Source of the DNA: Pseudomonas fulva 12-X
Lineage (GTDB): Bacteria > Pseudomonadota > Gammaproteobacteria > Pseudomonadales > Pseudomonadaceae
Length of the DNA stretch: 64,000 nt
Direction of reading: 5' to 3'
Assembly: GCF_000213805.1 (NCBI RefSeq)
Contig: NC_015556.1
Span: 1,550,001 to 1,614,000 of the forward strand
Positions within the stretch are counted from its first letter, which is position 1. Each line of letters begins with the position of its first letter. This document shows, in pieces, positions 53,311-62,384 of the stretch. The notes below the pieces were generated by a model. That model made no database searches and had not been told where the DNA came from. It was given only the letters and a program-made list of their open reading frames with translations. The position numbers were made by a program, and so were the translations under genes.

Positions 53311-54018
53311 ATGATGCCTTCCTCCAGCAGCGTCACCCGTATTCTCGCCGTCGAAGATGACCCAGCCCTGGCCTCCCATCTGCAGTCGCATCTGCAGGGT
53401 TGCGGCTTCGACGTGACCGTCAGCCATGACGGTGGCGAGGGTTTGCGACTGGCCCAGGAGGAGGATTTCGACCTGATCCTGATGGACATCCTGCTGCCCG
53501 GCAGCAACGGCCTGGACGTGCTGCAACGCCTGCGCAAGCAGCGCCACGTGCCGGTCATCCTGATGTCCGCCCTGGGCGCCGAGCAGGACCGCATCGCCGG
53601 CTTCAGCCGCGGCGCTGACGATTACCTGCCCAAGCCATTCAGCCTTGGCGAGCTGAGCGTGCGCATCGAAGCCATCCTGCGTCGGGTGGCCTATGAGCGC
53701 CGTGGCCAGCCGCCGCTGCAGGGTGGTGCGTTGCGCTTCGACGAGCAGCGCAGCGATGTGTGCCACGACGGCAAATGGGCCGGGCTGACCTCCACCGAGT
53801 ACCGCCTGCTGGAAACCTTTTCCCGTCACGCCGAGGAGGTGCTCAGCAAGGCCTTCCTTTATCAGCACGTGCTGCACCGCGGTTATTCCCAGCATGACCG
53901 CAGCCTGGACATGCACGTCAGCAACGTGCGCCGCAAGCTCAAGGGCATCGGTTACAGCGCTACGCACCTGGAATCGGTGTGGGGCAAAGGCTACGTGCTG
54001 ACCGCCCGGGATGCCTGA
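53311..54018 (+). CDS. pirR: OmpR-type response regulator PirR
   Basis: A 235-residue regulator starting at the ATG at 53311. The receiver domain has AVEDD near residue 13, phosphoacceptor DILLPG (Asp near 57) and the Lys of PKPFSLG. The winged-helix domain ends with YSATHLESVWGKGYVL. The gene order gacS-pirR-pirS-pirA is the Pseudomonas one for enterobactin sensing. It is divergent from gacS and overlaps pirS by eight bases. Confidence 0.85.
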   Translation: MMPSSSSVTRILAVEDDPALASHLQSHLQGCGFDVTVSHDGGEGLRLAQEEDFDLILMDILLPGSNGLDVLQRLRKQRHVPVILMSALGAEQDRIAGFSRGADDYLPKPFSLGELSVRIEAILRRVAYERRGQPPLQGGALRFDEQRSDVCHDGKWAGLTSTEYRLLETFSRHAEEVLSKAFLYQHVLHRGYSQHDRSLDMHVSNVRRKLKGIGYSATHLESVWGKGYVLTARDA

Positions 54019-55375
54019 GGTGCCGGGCCGGCATTCGCTGTTCTGGAAACTGATCGTCGGCCTGGCGCTGTTCTGCCTGCTTACCGTCAGCGTGCATCTG
54101 GATCTGGAGGAGCGCGCCTACGATGCCCTGTCCACCCTGTCGCCGAGTACCCGCAGCGAGCTCACCGGGTATGCCCGCGAGGCTGAAGACGCCTGGCGCA
54201 GCCGCGGGCGCATCGGTCTGGACGAGTTTCTCAATGCCTTCTACCAGCGCGAGAACGTCTGGGTGGTGGCGGTGGATGCCTGGCACCGCTCGCTGTCGTC
54301 CTGCCCGCTCAGCGAAGAGGAAGCGCAGCGCCTGAACTTCATGCGCCGGCTCGACCAGAAGGTCGGCCGCCCCGGTGGCCAGCCGGTGTTCTACATGCCG
54401 TTCAGCGACGACGCGGGTTATCTGGTGATGGAGCTGCCGCCGCGCCTCGATCCGCGCAACGACCAGCCGCTGTGGGACTTCTTCCTGCACAAGGTGCTGC
54501 CGTCGTGCCTGGCCGTGCTGCTGGCCACGTTGCTGTATCGCTGGCTGATCGGGCCGCTGGTAATCCTGCGCCGCCAGGCCAACAACCTCAGTGCCGGTGA
54601 CCTGAGCGCCCGGGTCGGCCCCGCGGTGAGCAATCGCAAGGATGAGCTGGGCGAGCTGGGCAGCGCCTTCGACCATATGGCCGAGCGCCTGCAGGGCGCC
54701 GTGGTGTACCAGCGCCGTTTGTTGCGCGACCTGTCCCACGAGCTGCGCACGCCGCTGAGCCGTCTGCGCGTGGCGAGCGAAGGCGAACGCGACCCGCAGG
54801 TGCTGCGCCAGCGGCTCGATCGGGAAATCACCATCATGCAGAACCTGGTGGAGAACTCCCTGGAACTGGCCTGGCTGGATTCCGAACGCCCGCAGTTCGC
54901 CCGCGAGCCGATCCGCCTGCAGCAGCTGTGGGACATGTTGGTCGAGGATGCCTGCTTCGAAGCCGGCTGGCCGAGCGAGCGCCTGCTGTTCGAGGTCGAC
55001 GAAGACTGCACGGTGTACGCCAACCTGACCAGCCTGGCCCAGGCCCTGGAAAACCTGTTGCGCAACGCCATCCGCCATTCCCCGGCGGACGGCCGCGTAC
55101 GCCTGAGCGGCGTGCTGGAAGGCGATTGCTGGCACCTGTGCCTGAGCGACGAGGGCTCAGGTATCGACGAGCGCCACCTGGAAACCATCTTCGAACCCTT
55201 CGCACGGCTCGACAGCGCACGCCCCGGTGATGGTGGTTTCGGCCTGGGGCTGAGCATCGCGCGCAGCGCCATCGCCTTGCAGGGTGGCCGCTTGTGGGCG
55301 CAAAACCCGCCAGGCAGCGGGCTGCAGATGCACCTCTTGCTACCTGCGGCCGAGGAGCAGGAGCAAAGTGTATAG
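54011..55375 (+). CDS. pirS: Sensor histidine kinase PirS
   Basis: A 454-residue kinase. Membrane segments lie near residues 12-26 and 165-180, flanking a periplasmic sensor of about 135 residues. HAMP is followed by the kinase core (LLRDLSHELRTPLSRLRVAS, His near 245), NLLRNAIRHSP and GLGLSIARSAI (ATP pocket). It pairs with PirR to switch pirA on in the presence of ferric enterobactin-like siderophores. Confidence 0.85.
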   Translation: MPEVPGRHSLFWKLIVGLALFCLLTVSVHLDLEERAYDALSTLSPSTRSELTGYAREAEDAWRSRGRIGLDEFLNAFYQRENVWVVAVDAWHRSLSSCPLSEEEAQRLNFMRRLDQKVGRPGGQPVFYMPFSDDAGYLVMELPPRLDPRNDQPLWDFFLHKVLPSCLAVLLATLLYRWLIGPLVILRRQANNLSAGDLSARVGPAVSNRKDELGELGSAFDHMAERLQGAVVYQRRLLRDLSHELRTPLSRLRVASEGERDPQVLRQRLDREITIMQNLVENSLELAWLDSERPQFAREPIRLQQLWDMLVEDACFEAGWPSERLLFEVDEDCTVYANLTSLAQALENLLRNAIRHSPADGRVRLSGVLEGDCWHLCLSDEGSGIDERHLETIFEPFARLDSARPGDGGFGLGLSIARSAIALQGGRLWAQNPPGSGLQMHLLLPAAEEQEQSV

Positions 55376-55401
55376 TCTGTAAATGACGTTTACTCTCATA
55401 T

Positions 55402-55420
55402 GATATTAAATATCATTTGC
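55402..55420 (+). promoter_or_regulatory. Fur-box-like site before pirA
   Basis: GATATTAAATATCATTTGC matches 13 of 19 bases of the consensus GATAATGATAATCATTATC and holds the palindrome TGATATTAAATATCA. It lies 101 bases before pirA, suggesting iron-dependent repression in addition to PirRS control. Confidence 0.65.
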
Positions 55421-55520
55421 GCCGTTATCGCGGCGGGGAGGCTCTAGGTAGCGCCTTCAGGAGATCCATTACCGCCGTTTTCGCCCACTTGGGCCTGACA
55501 ATATGCGGTAGGGGACGTCG

Positions 55521-57806
55521 ATGAATCCGAACTACAAACCGAGTCTGCTGGCTACGGCCGTTATGGTGGCGTTCAGTGCGCCGACTGCAGTAACTGCGCA
55601 AACCACGGAAATCACCCTCGATGAAGCGGCGGCCAGCGAAGGCGTGCAGGCGCAGCAGGGCAGCCAGGGTTTGGAAATCGGCGAAACGCGGATCATCGGT
55701 ACCGCCGAGCAGGAACTCAAGCAGGCCTCCGGGGTTTCCATCATCACGGCTGACGATATCCAGCGTCACCCGCCGGCCAACGACCTGTCCGAAATCATCC
55801 GCCGCATGCCGGGCGTCAATCTCACCGGCAACAGCGCCAGCGGGCAGTTCGGCAATAGCCGGCAGATCGACTTGCGTGGCATGGGCCCGGAAAACACCCT
55901 GATTCTCATCGACGGCCGGCCCGTTGCTTCACGCAATGCCGTGCGCATGGGGCGCTCCGGTGAGCGCAACGGCCGCGGCGACAGCAACTGGGTGCCGGCC
56001 GAGGCGATAGAGCGCATCGAGGTGCTGCGCGGTCCTGCCGCTGCCCGCTATGGCTCCGGTGCCGCAGGCGGGGTGGTGAACATCATCACCAAGGCGCCCG
56101 GCAAGACGGTGTCCGGGTCGATTACGGCCTACACCAATATCCCGGAGAACAGTGATGAAGGCGCGACCCGGCGCCTGAGCTTCAACACCGCAGGGCCGCT
56201 GACCGACAATCTGTCATTTCGCGTGTACGGCAACCTGAACAAGACCGAAGCCGACGATGCCGCGCTCAACGATGACTACGCCGTGGGTAGCAACCCCGCG
56301 CCAGCCGGGCGCGAAGGGGTGCGCAACAAGGACATCAACACGCTGTTGCGCTGGGACGTAACTCAGGAGCAGACCCTCGAATTCGAAACCGGCTTCAGTC
56401 GCCAGGGCAACATCTACGCCGGCGAGCGCGCCCAGGATCACGCCTCCACGATCGGCAATACCAACGGCCTGTTAGGTCGCGAAACCAACACCATGTACCG
56501 CCAGACCGCGGCGATTACCCATCGCGGCGACTGGGACATCGGTACCTCCCAGATCGGCATCTCCTACGAGAACACCCGCAATCGGCGGATGGCCGAAGCG
56601 CTGGCCGGCGGCCCGGAAACCGGTATCAGCGGGCAGGACAAATCGACGTCCGAGCTGGACAATTACCGCCTGCATGGCGAGCTCAACCTGCCGCTGGAGC
56701 TGGGTTTTCACCAGACGCTGACCCTCGGTGGCGAGTACGTACGCGAAGAATTGGACGACCCGTACTCCAACGGCCAGGCCTCGTCGTTCGGCGGCATTAC
56801 CCTGCCAGGCTTCGCCGGGGGCGCGCGCAGCGGTGAGTCGGACGCCGATAACTACGCGTTCTACATCGAAGACAACATCGAGATGACGCCCGACTGGACG
56901 CTGACCCCCGGTCTGCGTTTCGACGACAACAGCATCTTCGGCAACAACTGGAGCCCGAGCCTCAACAGCGCCTACAAGCTGACCGACACCATCACCCTCA
57001 AGGGCGGTGTCGCCAAGGCCTTCAAGGCGCCCAACCTGTATCAGTCCAACCCCAACTACATCTACTTCACCAAGGGCAACGGCTGCCCGGATGGTTCGGG
57101 CGGCGGCGGTGGCTGCTACATCCTCGGCAACCCGAATCTGGAGGCGGAAACCAGCATCAACAAGGAGCTGGGCATCGCTTTCGATGACGCCGGCTGGGTC
57201 GCCGGGCTGACCTATTTCCACAACGACTACAAGAACAAGGTCGTGGCTGGAATGGGCGATGGTTCCGATCCCATTCAGGTGGTTCCGGGCGCAGGCAATT
57301 ACGCCGAGGTTTACCAGTGGGTCAATGCGCCCAAGGCAATCGTCTCGGGTTGGGAGGGCAACCTCACCATTCCGCTGCTGGGCAACCAGGGCGAGACGCT
57401 TAGCTGGAGCAACAACTTCACCTACATGATCCAGAACAAGAACAAGAGCACCGGGGAACCGCTGTCGGTGATTCCCAAGTACACGGTCAACTCGATGCTC
57501 GACTGGAGCGTGACCCAAGCCCTGGACCTCTCGCTGATCGTCACCCACTACGGCAAACAGGAACCGCGGCGCCTGACCAGTCAGGGCAGCGCCGCCACCG
57601 GTGATGCGTTGCGGGCGAGGGACCCGTACACGCTCGTGGGCCTCAGCGCCAACTACGAGCTGAATGAAAATTGGCGTTTCGGCGCCGGTATCAACAATCT
57701 GTTCGACAAGCAGATTCGTCGCGAAAGCATTGCCGGCGGCGAGGGTGCCAACACCTACAACGAGCCGGGCCGGGCGTTCTATGTGTCGGCAACCACCTCG
57801 TTCTGA
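55521..57806 (+). CDS. pirA: TonB-dependent ferric enterobactin receptor PirA
   Basis: A 761-residue outer-membrane receptor. A signal peptide of about 26 residues (ending AVTAQ) precedes the plug domain (QASGVSIITADDIQRHPPAN near residue 71, then IDLRGMGPENTLILIDGRPV near residue 116) and a 22-strand barrel ending in aromatic Phe (VSATTSF). It belongs to the FepA/PfeA group of catecholate receptors. A terminator follows. Context (PirRS, esterase and Fep-like transport genes) supports enterobactin as ligand. Confidence 0.9.
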   Translation: MNPNYKPSLLATAVMVAFSAPTAVTAQTTEITLDEAAASEGVQAQQGSQGLEIGETRIIGTAEQELKQASGVSIITADDIQRHPPANDLSEIIRRMPGVNLTGNSASGQFGNSRQIDLRGMGPENTLILIDGRPVASRNAVRMGRSGERNGRGDSNWVPAEAIERIEVLRGPAAARYGSGAAGGVVNIITKAPGKTVSGSITAYTNIPENSDEGATRRLSFNTAGPLTDNLSFRVYGNLNKTEADDAALNDDYAVGSNPAPAGREGVRNKDINTLLRWDVTQEQTLEFETGFSRQGNIYAGERAQDHASTIGNTNGLLGRETNTMYRQTAAITHRGDWDIGTSQIGISYENTRNRRMAEALAGGPETGISGQDKSTSELDNYRLHGELNLPLELGFHQTLTLGGEYVREELDDPYSNGQASSFGGITLPGFAGGARSGESDADNYAFYIEDNIEMTPDWTLTPGLRFDDNSIFGNNWSPSLNSAYKLTDTITLKGGVAKAFKAPNLYQSNPNYIYFTKGNGCPDGSGGGGGCYILGNPNLEAETSINKELGIAFDDAGWVAGLTYFHNDYKNKVVAGMGDGSDPIQVVPGAGNYAEVYQWVNAPKAIVSGWEGNLTIPLLGNQGETLSWSNNFTYMIQNKNKSTGEPLSVIPKYTVNSMLDWSVTQALDLSLIVTHYGKQEPRRLTSQGSAATGDALRARDPYTLVGLSANYELNENWRFGAGINNLFDKQIRRESIAGGEGANTYNEPGRAFYVSATTSF

Positions 57807-57821
57807 CTAGCGGCATCCCAG

Positions 57822-57849
57822 CCACCGCCCGAGCAGTGCGGTGGTTTTT
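57822..57849 (+). terminator. Rho-independent terminator after pirA
   Basis: The stem CCACCGC/GCGGTGG (57822-57828 and 57838-57844) has a nine-base loop and is followed by five T. It separates pirA from the next gene. Confidence 0.82.
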
Positions 57850-57870
57850 GCATTGAAACGGACTGACTCG

Positions 57871-59376
57871 ATGGTTGCCGATTACATTACCGACGTTGCC
57901 TATCCACACTTCTTCCAGCGCGAAACCACGCCGATCTGGCTGAGTTTCGCCGCGCGTGCGCTAGGGCGGCCGAGCCCCGATCTGCGCCAGCCGTTCGTTT
58001 CCTGCGAGCTGGGTTGCGGCCAGGGATTCGCCACCGTGCTGCAGGCGGTCGCCAACCCACAGGGCCATTTCGTCGGCGTGGATTTCAACGCCGAGCATAT
58101 CGCCCACGCCAGGGTGCTGGCCCAGGCTGCCGGTGTGAGCAACGTGGAGTTCGTGGAAGACAGCTTTCAGGGCATGCTCGAGCAAGCTACGGCAGCGCCG
58201 CGTTACGACTTCATCATCCTGCACGGCATCTATTCCTGGGTGTCGACAGCCGATCAGCAGCGCCTGCGGCAGTTCGTCGAGCGCGAGCTCAAGCCCGGTG
58301 GCATCGCCTTCGTCGGCTACATGGCCCAGCCGGGGCTGGACTTCTTCGCGGCGCCGCGGCGTTTCGTCCAGCAGTACGCCCGGACTCTGTCAGGCACCTC
58401 GGCCCAGCGTGTCGTCGAATCGCTGCGTGCGTTGCAGCGCCTGGCGTCGAGTGGGGCAGGACTGTTCGCCCATGATCGCCAGGTGGCGGCCTATGTAGAG
58501 CGCAGCCTGCAGGACGATCCTCACTACCTTGCCCACGAATTGCTCAACGAGCACTGGCACACGTTGCCGGTCGCCGAGGTGATGGGCGCGTTCCAGGCTT
58601 GCGGCATGGATTACATGGGCAGCGCCAGTCTGATGGACAACATCGACGACCTGTCCCTGCCAGCCAACGTGACCGAGCAACTGGCTGGCCTCGAGGGCAC
58701 GGCATTGCGGGAGACGTTCAAGGATCTTGCCCGCAACCAGACCCAGCGCCGGGATCTCTACCAGCGCGATACGCGGGAGCTGAACGAGTACGCTCACAAG
58801 GCTGCGCTGTTCGACCAGGTCGTCACGGCCTTGCCAGGCGCACCGACTCAGGGTGGCGTGACGTTCGAGACCCGTATCGGCCCGGTCGAGGGGGCGGCGT
58901 CACTGTTTTCCCCGATTCTGCAGGCGCTTGCCGAGCGGCCACAGAGTTTCCCCGGTTTGTTACGGCTGCCGGCGCTGGCCAGGCAGGGCGGTAGCATCAG
59001 CCCGGCGCTGCAGGCGCTGACGGCGGCAGGCCATGTGCACCCTTTGCTGCCGGGGCAGATCGATGTGGCGGGCTGTCAGGCCTTCAACCGGGTGATCAGT
59101 GAACGTGTGCTGGCAGGAGCTCGCTATTCCCACCTGGCGGCGCCGAGCCTGGGATCTGGAGTCGCCGCAAGTTTCCTGGAAATGGCGGCCGCCCGCGTGC
59201 TGCTCGACCATCCGGCATTGCGCGGAACGCTGTTGTGCCAGACCGTGGACGCTTTGTTGCGCAAGGTCGGCTGGCAGCCGCTGGACAACCCGGCCGACTC
59301 GCTGCCGGCCCAGCTGAGCCGCTTCGAGCGCGACACTCTGCCGGCCTGGCAGCAGTTCGGCGTGGTGAGTTCGTGA
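57871..59376 (+). CDS. SAM methyltransferase with regulatory domain
   Basis: A 501-residue protein starting at the ATG at 57871. The N-terminal class I methyltransferase has CELGCGQGFATVLQAV (SAM motif, residues about 45-60) and VGVDFNAEHIAHARVLA near residue 71. The C-terminal half fits the methyltransferase regulatory-domain family. Its substrate is unknown. It sits between the pirA receptor and the siderophore esterase, to which it is coupled (GTGA overlap), so a role in iron or siderophore handling is possible but not shown. Only a weak ribosome-binding site is seen. Confidence 0.75.
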   Translation: MVADYITDVAYPHFFQRETTPIWLSFAARALGRPSPDLRQPFVSCELGCGQGFATVLQAVANPQGHFVGVDFNAEHIAHARVLAQAAGVSNVEFVEDSFQGMLEQATAAPRYDFIILHGIYSWVSTADQQRLRQFVERELKPGGIAFVGYMAQPGLDFFAAPRRFVQQYARTLSGTSAQRVVESLRALQRLASSGAGLFAHDRQVAAYVERSLQDDPHYLAHELLNEHWHTLPVAEVMGAFQACGMDYMGSASLMDNIDDLSLPANVTEQLAGLEGTALRETFKDLARNQTQRRDLYQRDTRELNEYAHKAALFDQVVTALPGAPTQGGVTFETRIGPVEGAASLFSPILQALAERPQSFPGLLRLPALARQGGSISPALQALTAAGHVHPLLPGQIDVAGCQAFNRVISERVLAGARYSHLAAPSLGSGVAASFLEMAAARVLLDHPALRGTLLCQTVDALLRKVGWQPLDNPADSLPAQLSRFERDTLPAWQQFGVVSS

Positions 59377-60329
59377 AGCGATGGCCAAGCATTCTAATCA
59401 TGCTGCTGACGATCAGCGGGGCCGCCATGGCCAAGCCTGATCTCTCCCAACCGTTGGGCCCGACCCTGGCCGATCGCGGTTCGCCGCACTACTGGTTCAC
59501 CCAGCAGGAACTCGCCTCGGCCGATGGCCAGCGCCACTATCGTATCTGGATCGCCACGCCCGAAAAGACCGCCCCCCATGCAGGCTATCCGGTGCTGTAC
59601 CTGCTCGACGGTAACGCGGCGTTGGGCGCCTTGCAGGAGGGGCAACTGGCCGATCTCGCCAGGCGCGGGCCGCCGGTGCTGGTGTTCATCGGCTACGCCA
59701 CCGACCTGCGCTTCGATGCCACGGCGCGCGCCTACGACTACACGCCGCCGCTACTAGGCGGCGAGCCGGTAATCGATGACATCGCCCGACAACGGCGCGG
59801 TGGCGGGGCGGATGTGTTTCTCGACCTGATCGAGCAGCGCATCAAGCCCCTGGTGCAGGCGCAGGTACCCATTGACCTGACGCGCCAGAGCCTGTGGGGC
59901 CATTCCTATGGCGGCCTGTTGACGCTGCACGCACTGTTCACCCGGCCGGCGAGCTTTCAGCGTTATATCGCTGCCGATCCGTCGTTGTGGTGGCAGGGCG
60001 GCTTCATCCTTCAGGAGGCGCAGGCCTTCATCGCCCGTCCGCAGCCGTTCGACCTGACGCTGCTGACCGCTGGCGCGGTCCGCGAACGCCCGCCAGCCGA
60101 CAACAATCAAGACCCGCAGGTACGCGCCCGCCTTGAGGCCCTCGCGGCGCTGCCGGCCAATGCTGCCGTACAGCTCGCCGGGCAACTGGCAGCCGTCAGC
60201 CGTGGCCCGGTTCGCTACAAGCGCTACCCGGGCCTCAGCCACGGGCCGATGCTGCCGGCTTCGCTGGGGCCGGCGCTGCGCCTGAGTGCCGGGGATGACG
60301 AGGCGATTGCCCGCTGGATATCGAAATGA
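59373..60329 (+). CDS. Periplasmic siderophore esterase (PfeE/IroE-like alpha/beta hydrolase)
   Basis: A 318-residue protein starting at a GTG at 59373 that overlaps the upstream stop. A signal peptide (KRWPSILIMLLTISGAAMA) targets the periplasm. The catalytic Ser lies in WGHSYGGLL (GxSxG) and the His in GLSHGPMLP near the end. The TQQELASADGQRHYRIWIA start of the mature part is typical of the IroE/BesA/PfeE esterases that cut enterobactin-type trilactones. It would release iron from the siderophore imported by PirA. Confidence 0.8.
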   Translation: MKRWPSILIMLLTISGAAMAKPDLSQPLGPTLADRGSPHYWFTQQELASADGQRHYRIWIATPEKTAPHAGYPVLYLLDGNAALGALQEGQLADLARRGPPVLVFIGYATDLRFDATARAYDYTPPLLGGEPVIDDIARQRRGGGADVFLDLIEQRIKPLVQAQVPIDLTRQSLWGHSYGGLLTLHALFTRPASFQRYIAADPSLWWQGGFILQEAQAFIARPQPFDLTLLTAGAVRERPPADNNQDPQVRARLEALAALPANAAVQLAGQLAAVSRGPVRYKRYPGLSHGPMLPASLGPALRLSAGDDEAIARWISK

Positions 60330-60335
60330 ATCGCC

Positions 60336-60365
60336 CAGGATTTACACCTGTAAATGAAAATCCTG
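60336..60365. repeat. Inverted repeat between esterase and transport genes
   Basis: CAGGATTT and AAATCCTG form a perfect 8-bp stem with a 14-base AT-rich loop. It could be an operator or a hairpin in front of the transport operon. No clear Fur site is seen in this gap. Confidence 0.4.
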
Positions 60366-60450
60366 TGCATTTGTGCGGCAGTATTGCCGCTGCCGCGCCA
60401 CGGCTATCAGACTCGGTGGCACGTTTCACCGTTGAAGAAAGGATATGTTG

Positions 60451-61374
60451 ATGATCGCTCGTCTATCTCTATGCTCCCGCCTGCTGGCGCTGTCCGGCCT
60501 GTTCGTCCTGTTGTCGTTGGGCGGCGCTCTGGCCGAGTCGCGCAGCCTGGATACCGCCTACGGCGAGATCAGGCTGGACGGCACGCCCCAGCGTGTGGTG
60601 ACCCTGAGCGAGAATGCGCTGGACGTAGCCCTGGCGGTCGGCGTCAAACCGCTGGGCAGCGTGGCCACCCGCGGCGGCAGCGATGTGTCGGCGTACCTGA
60701 AAGACAAGGCAGGTGACATCAAGATCGTCGGCACAGCGCGGGAAACCAACCTGGAGTCGGTGTTCGCCCTGCAACCGGATCTGATTCTGGCAGGGCCGGA
60801 GCTGAGCAAGGATCAGTACCAGAAGCTCAGCCTGATCGCCCCGACCCTGGTGCCAAAGGGCAACGCCTTCGCCGACTGGCGCCACAACGTCGAGTTCTAT
60901 GGGCAAACGCTGGGCAAGCAGCCCGAGGCCAAGGCCGCCATCGCCGCGGTCGATGCCCGCATCGAAGACCTCAAGGGCAAGATAGAGCCGGGCCAGGTCG
61001 CATCCGTGGTGCGCTGGAGCCCGCAGGGGCCGGGCGTGATGTCGCAACATCTGTTCGTCGGCCAGTTGCTGGGCCAACTCGGCTTCAAGGGCACGGCGAT
61101 GGCCGCCGAGCTGACCCAGAAACCCCATAGCGATGCCCTGAGTTTGGAAAACCTGTCGCGCATCGACGGCGACTGGCTGTTTCTCGCCACCCTCAACGCC
61201 GACGGCGACAAGGCGCTGGAGCAGGCGCGCCAGCAGCCGGCGTTCGCGCGCCTCAAGGCGGTCAGCAGCGGCCATGTGCAGAGCGTCGACGGGCAGATAT
61301 GGAGCAGCGGTGCAGGCCCACTGGCGGCCAACGTGATTCTCGATGACGTGGAGAAGGCCGTCTCCTCGCAATGA
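60451..61374 (+). CDS. fepB: Periplasmic ferric-siderophore binding protein (FepB-like)
   Basis: A 307-residue protein starting at the ATG at 60451 (AAAGGA lies eight bases upstream; the ATG at 60445 would be too close). A Sec signal ends in ALA near residue 27. The PQRVVTLSENALDVALAVGV segment near residue 45 and the DWLFLATLNADGDKALEQAR segment near 245 fit the siderophore-binding ABC family. It hands the ferric siderophore to the permeases that follow. It is four bases into overlap with the first permease. Confidence 0.85.
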   Translation: MIARLSLCSRLLALSGLFVLLSLGGALAESRSLDTAYGEIRLDGTPQRVVTLSENALDVALAVGVKPLGSVATRGGSDVSAYLKDKAGDIKIVGTARETNLESVFALQPDLILAGPELSKDQYQKLSLIAPTLVPKGNAFADWRHNVEFYGQTLGKQPEAKAAIAAVDARIEDLKGKIEPGQVASVVRWSPQGPGVMSQHLFVGQLLGQLGFKGTAMAAELTQKPHSDALSLENLSRIDGDWLFLATLNADGDKALEQARQQPAFARLKAVSSGHVQSVDGQIWSSGAGPLAANVILDDVEKAVSSQ

Positions 61375-62384
61375 GCAGCGCTGTAAAACCTGCTCGACTG
61401 ACGCTGGCCGCTGCCCTGGCGTGGGTGAGTGCTGCCCTGGCGTTGCTGTGCGTCGCCAGCCTGCTGATCGGTGCGGGGGAGGTGGGCATCCTGCGTAGCC
61501 TGTGGGCGCTGGTCGGCGCCGTGGATGACGAGGCGCGCTTCGTGCTCTTCGAGCTGCGCCTGCCGCGCACCTTGCTCGGCGTGCTTGTCGGTGTGGCGCT
61601 GGGGGCGGCGGGCGTGGTGCTGCAGTCCGCTACTCGCAACCCATTGGCCGAGCCCGGCCTGCTCGGCGTCAGCGCCGGGGCCTCGTTCGCCGTGGTCGTT
61701 GCGATCAGCCTGGGCGCCAGCGCGGCCACCTTGAACCTCGGTGTGGCCATCACGGGTGCCATGGCCGGTTGCCTACTGGTATTGCTGGTCACCCAGGTGC
61801 GCGGCGTCGGCGACGACCCGGTGCGCCTGGTACTGGCCGGTGCCGCGTTCTCGGGCATCCTCACCGCGATCAGCACGCTGATTCTGCTGCACGACCAGCG
61901 CAGCTCCGACGAGATCCGCTTCTGGATCATCGGCGCCCTGGCCGGTCGACCCCAGGGCGTGCTGACCTGGAGCGCGCCTGGCGTGCTGCTCGGCCTGTTG
62001 CTGCTGGCGCCGCTGATTCGTCCGCTGGCGGCCCTGGCCCTCGGCGAGAAGATGGCCACCGGGCTCGGCCATCATCCCGGCCTGACCCGCCTGGGCGCCT
62101 TGCTCGGCGTCGCCGTGCTGGTCGGCACCGCGACGGCGGCGGCCGGGCCCATGGCCTTCGTCGGCCTGGTAGTGCCCTTCGTGGCACGCCGCCTGGTGGG
62201 GCCAGACATCCGCCGCACCATCGGTTTGTCGCTGCTGCTCGGGCCGATCATCGTGCTGTTCGCCGACATCCTCTCGCGCCTGCTGGTCAGCCCCTACGAA
62301 CTGCCGATCGGCGTGGTGACCGCGCTGATCGGCGCGCCGGTACTGATCGCGGTGGTGCGCAGCCACAGGTTGCCGACCTTATGA
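61371..62384 (+). CDS. fepD: FecCD-type ferric-siderophore permease (FepD-like)
   Basis: A 337-residue inner-membrane protein with about nine to ten transmembrane segments. The conserved segment RLPRTLLGVLVGVALGAAGV (residues about 61-80), SATRNPLAEPGLLGVSAGAS, and the coupling EKMATGLG region are FecCD signatures. It forms half of the permease channel with the next gene. The start overlaps the binding-protein stop and the end overlaps the next start as ATGA. Confidence 0.9.
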   Translation: MSSAVKPARLTLAAALAWVSAALALLCVASLLIGAGEVGILRSLWALVGAVDDEARFVLFELRLPRTLLGVLVGVALGAAGVVLQSATRNPLAEPGLLGVSAGASFAVVVAISLGASAATLNLGVAITGAMAGCLLVLLVTQVRGVGDDPVRLVLAGAAFSGILTAISTLILLHDQRSSDEIRFWIIGALAGRPQGVLTWSAPGVLLGLLLLAPLIRPLAALALGEKMATGLGHHPGLTRLGALLGVAVLVGTATAAAGPMAFVGLVVPFVARRLVGPDIRRTIGLSLLLGPIIVLFADILSRLLVSPYELPIGVVTALIGAPVLIAVVRSHRLPTL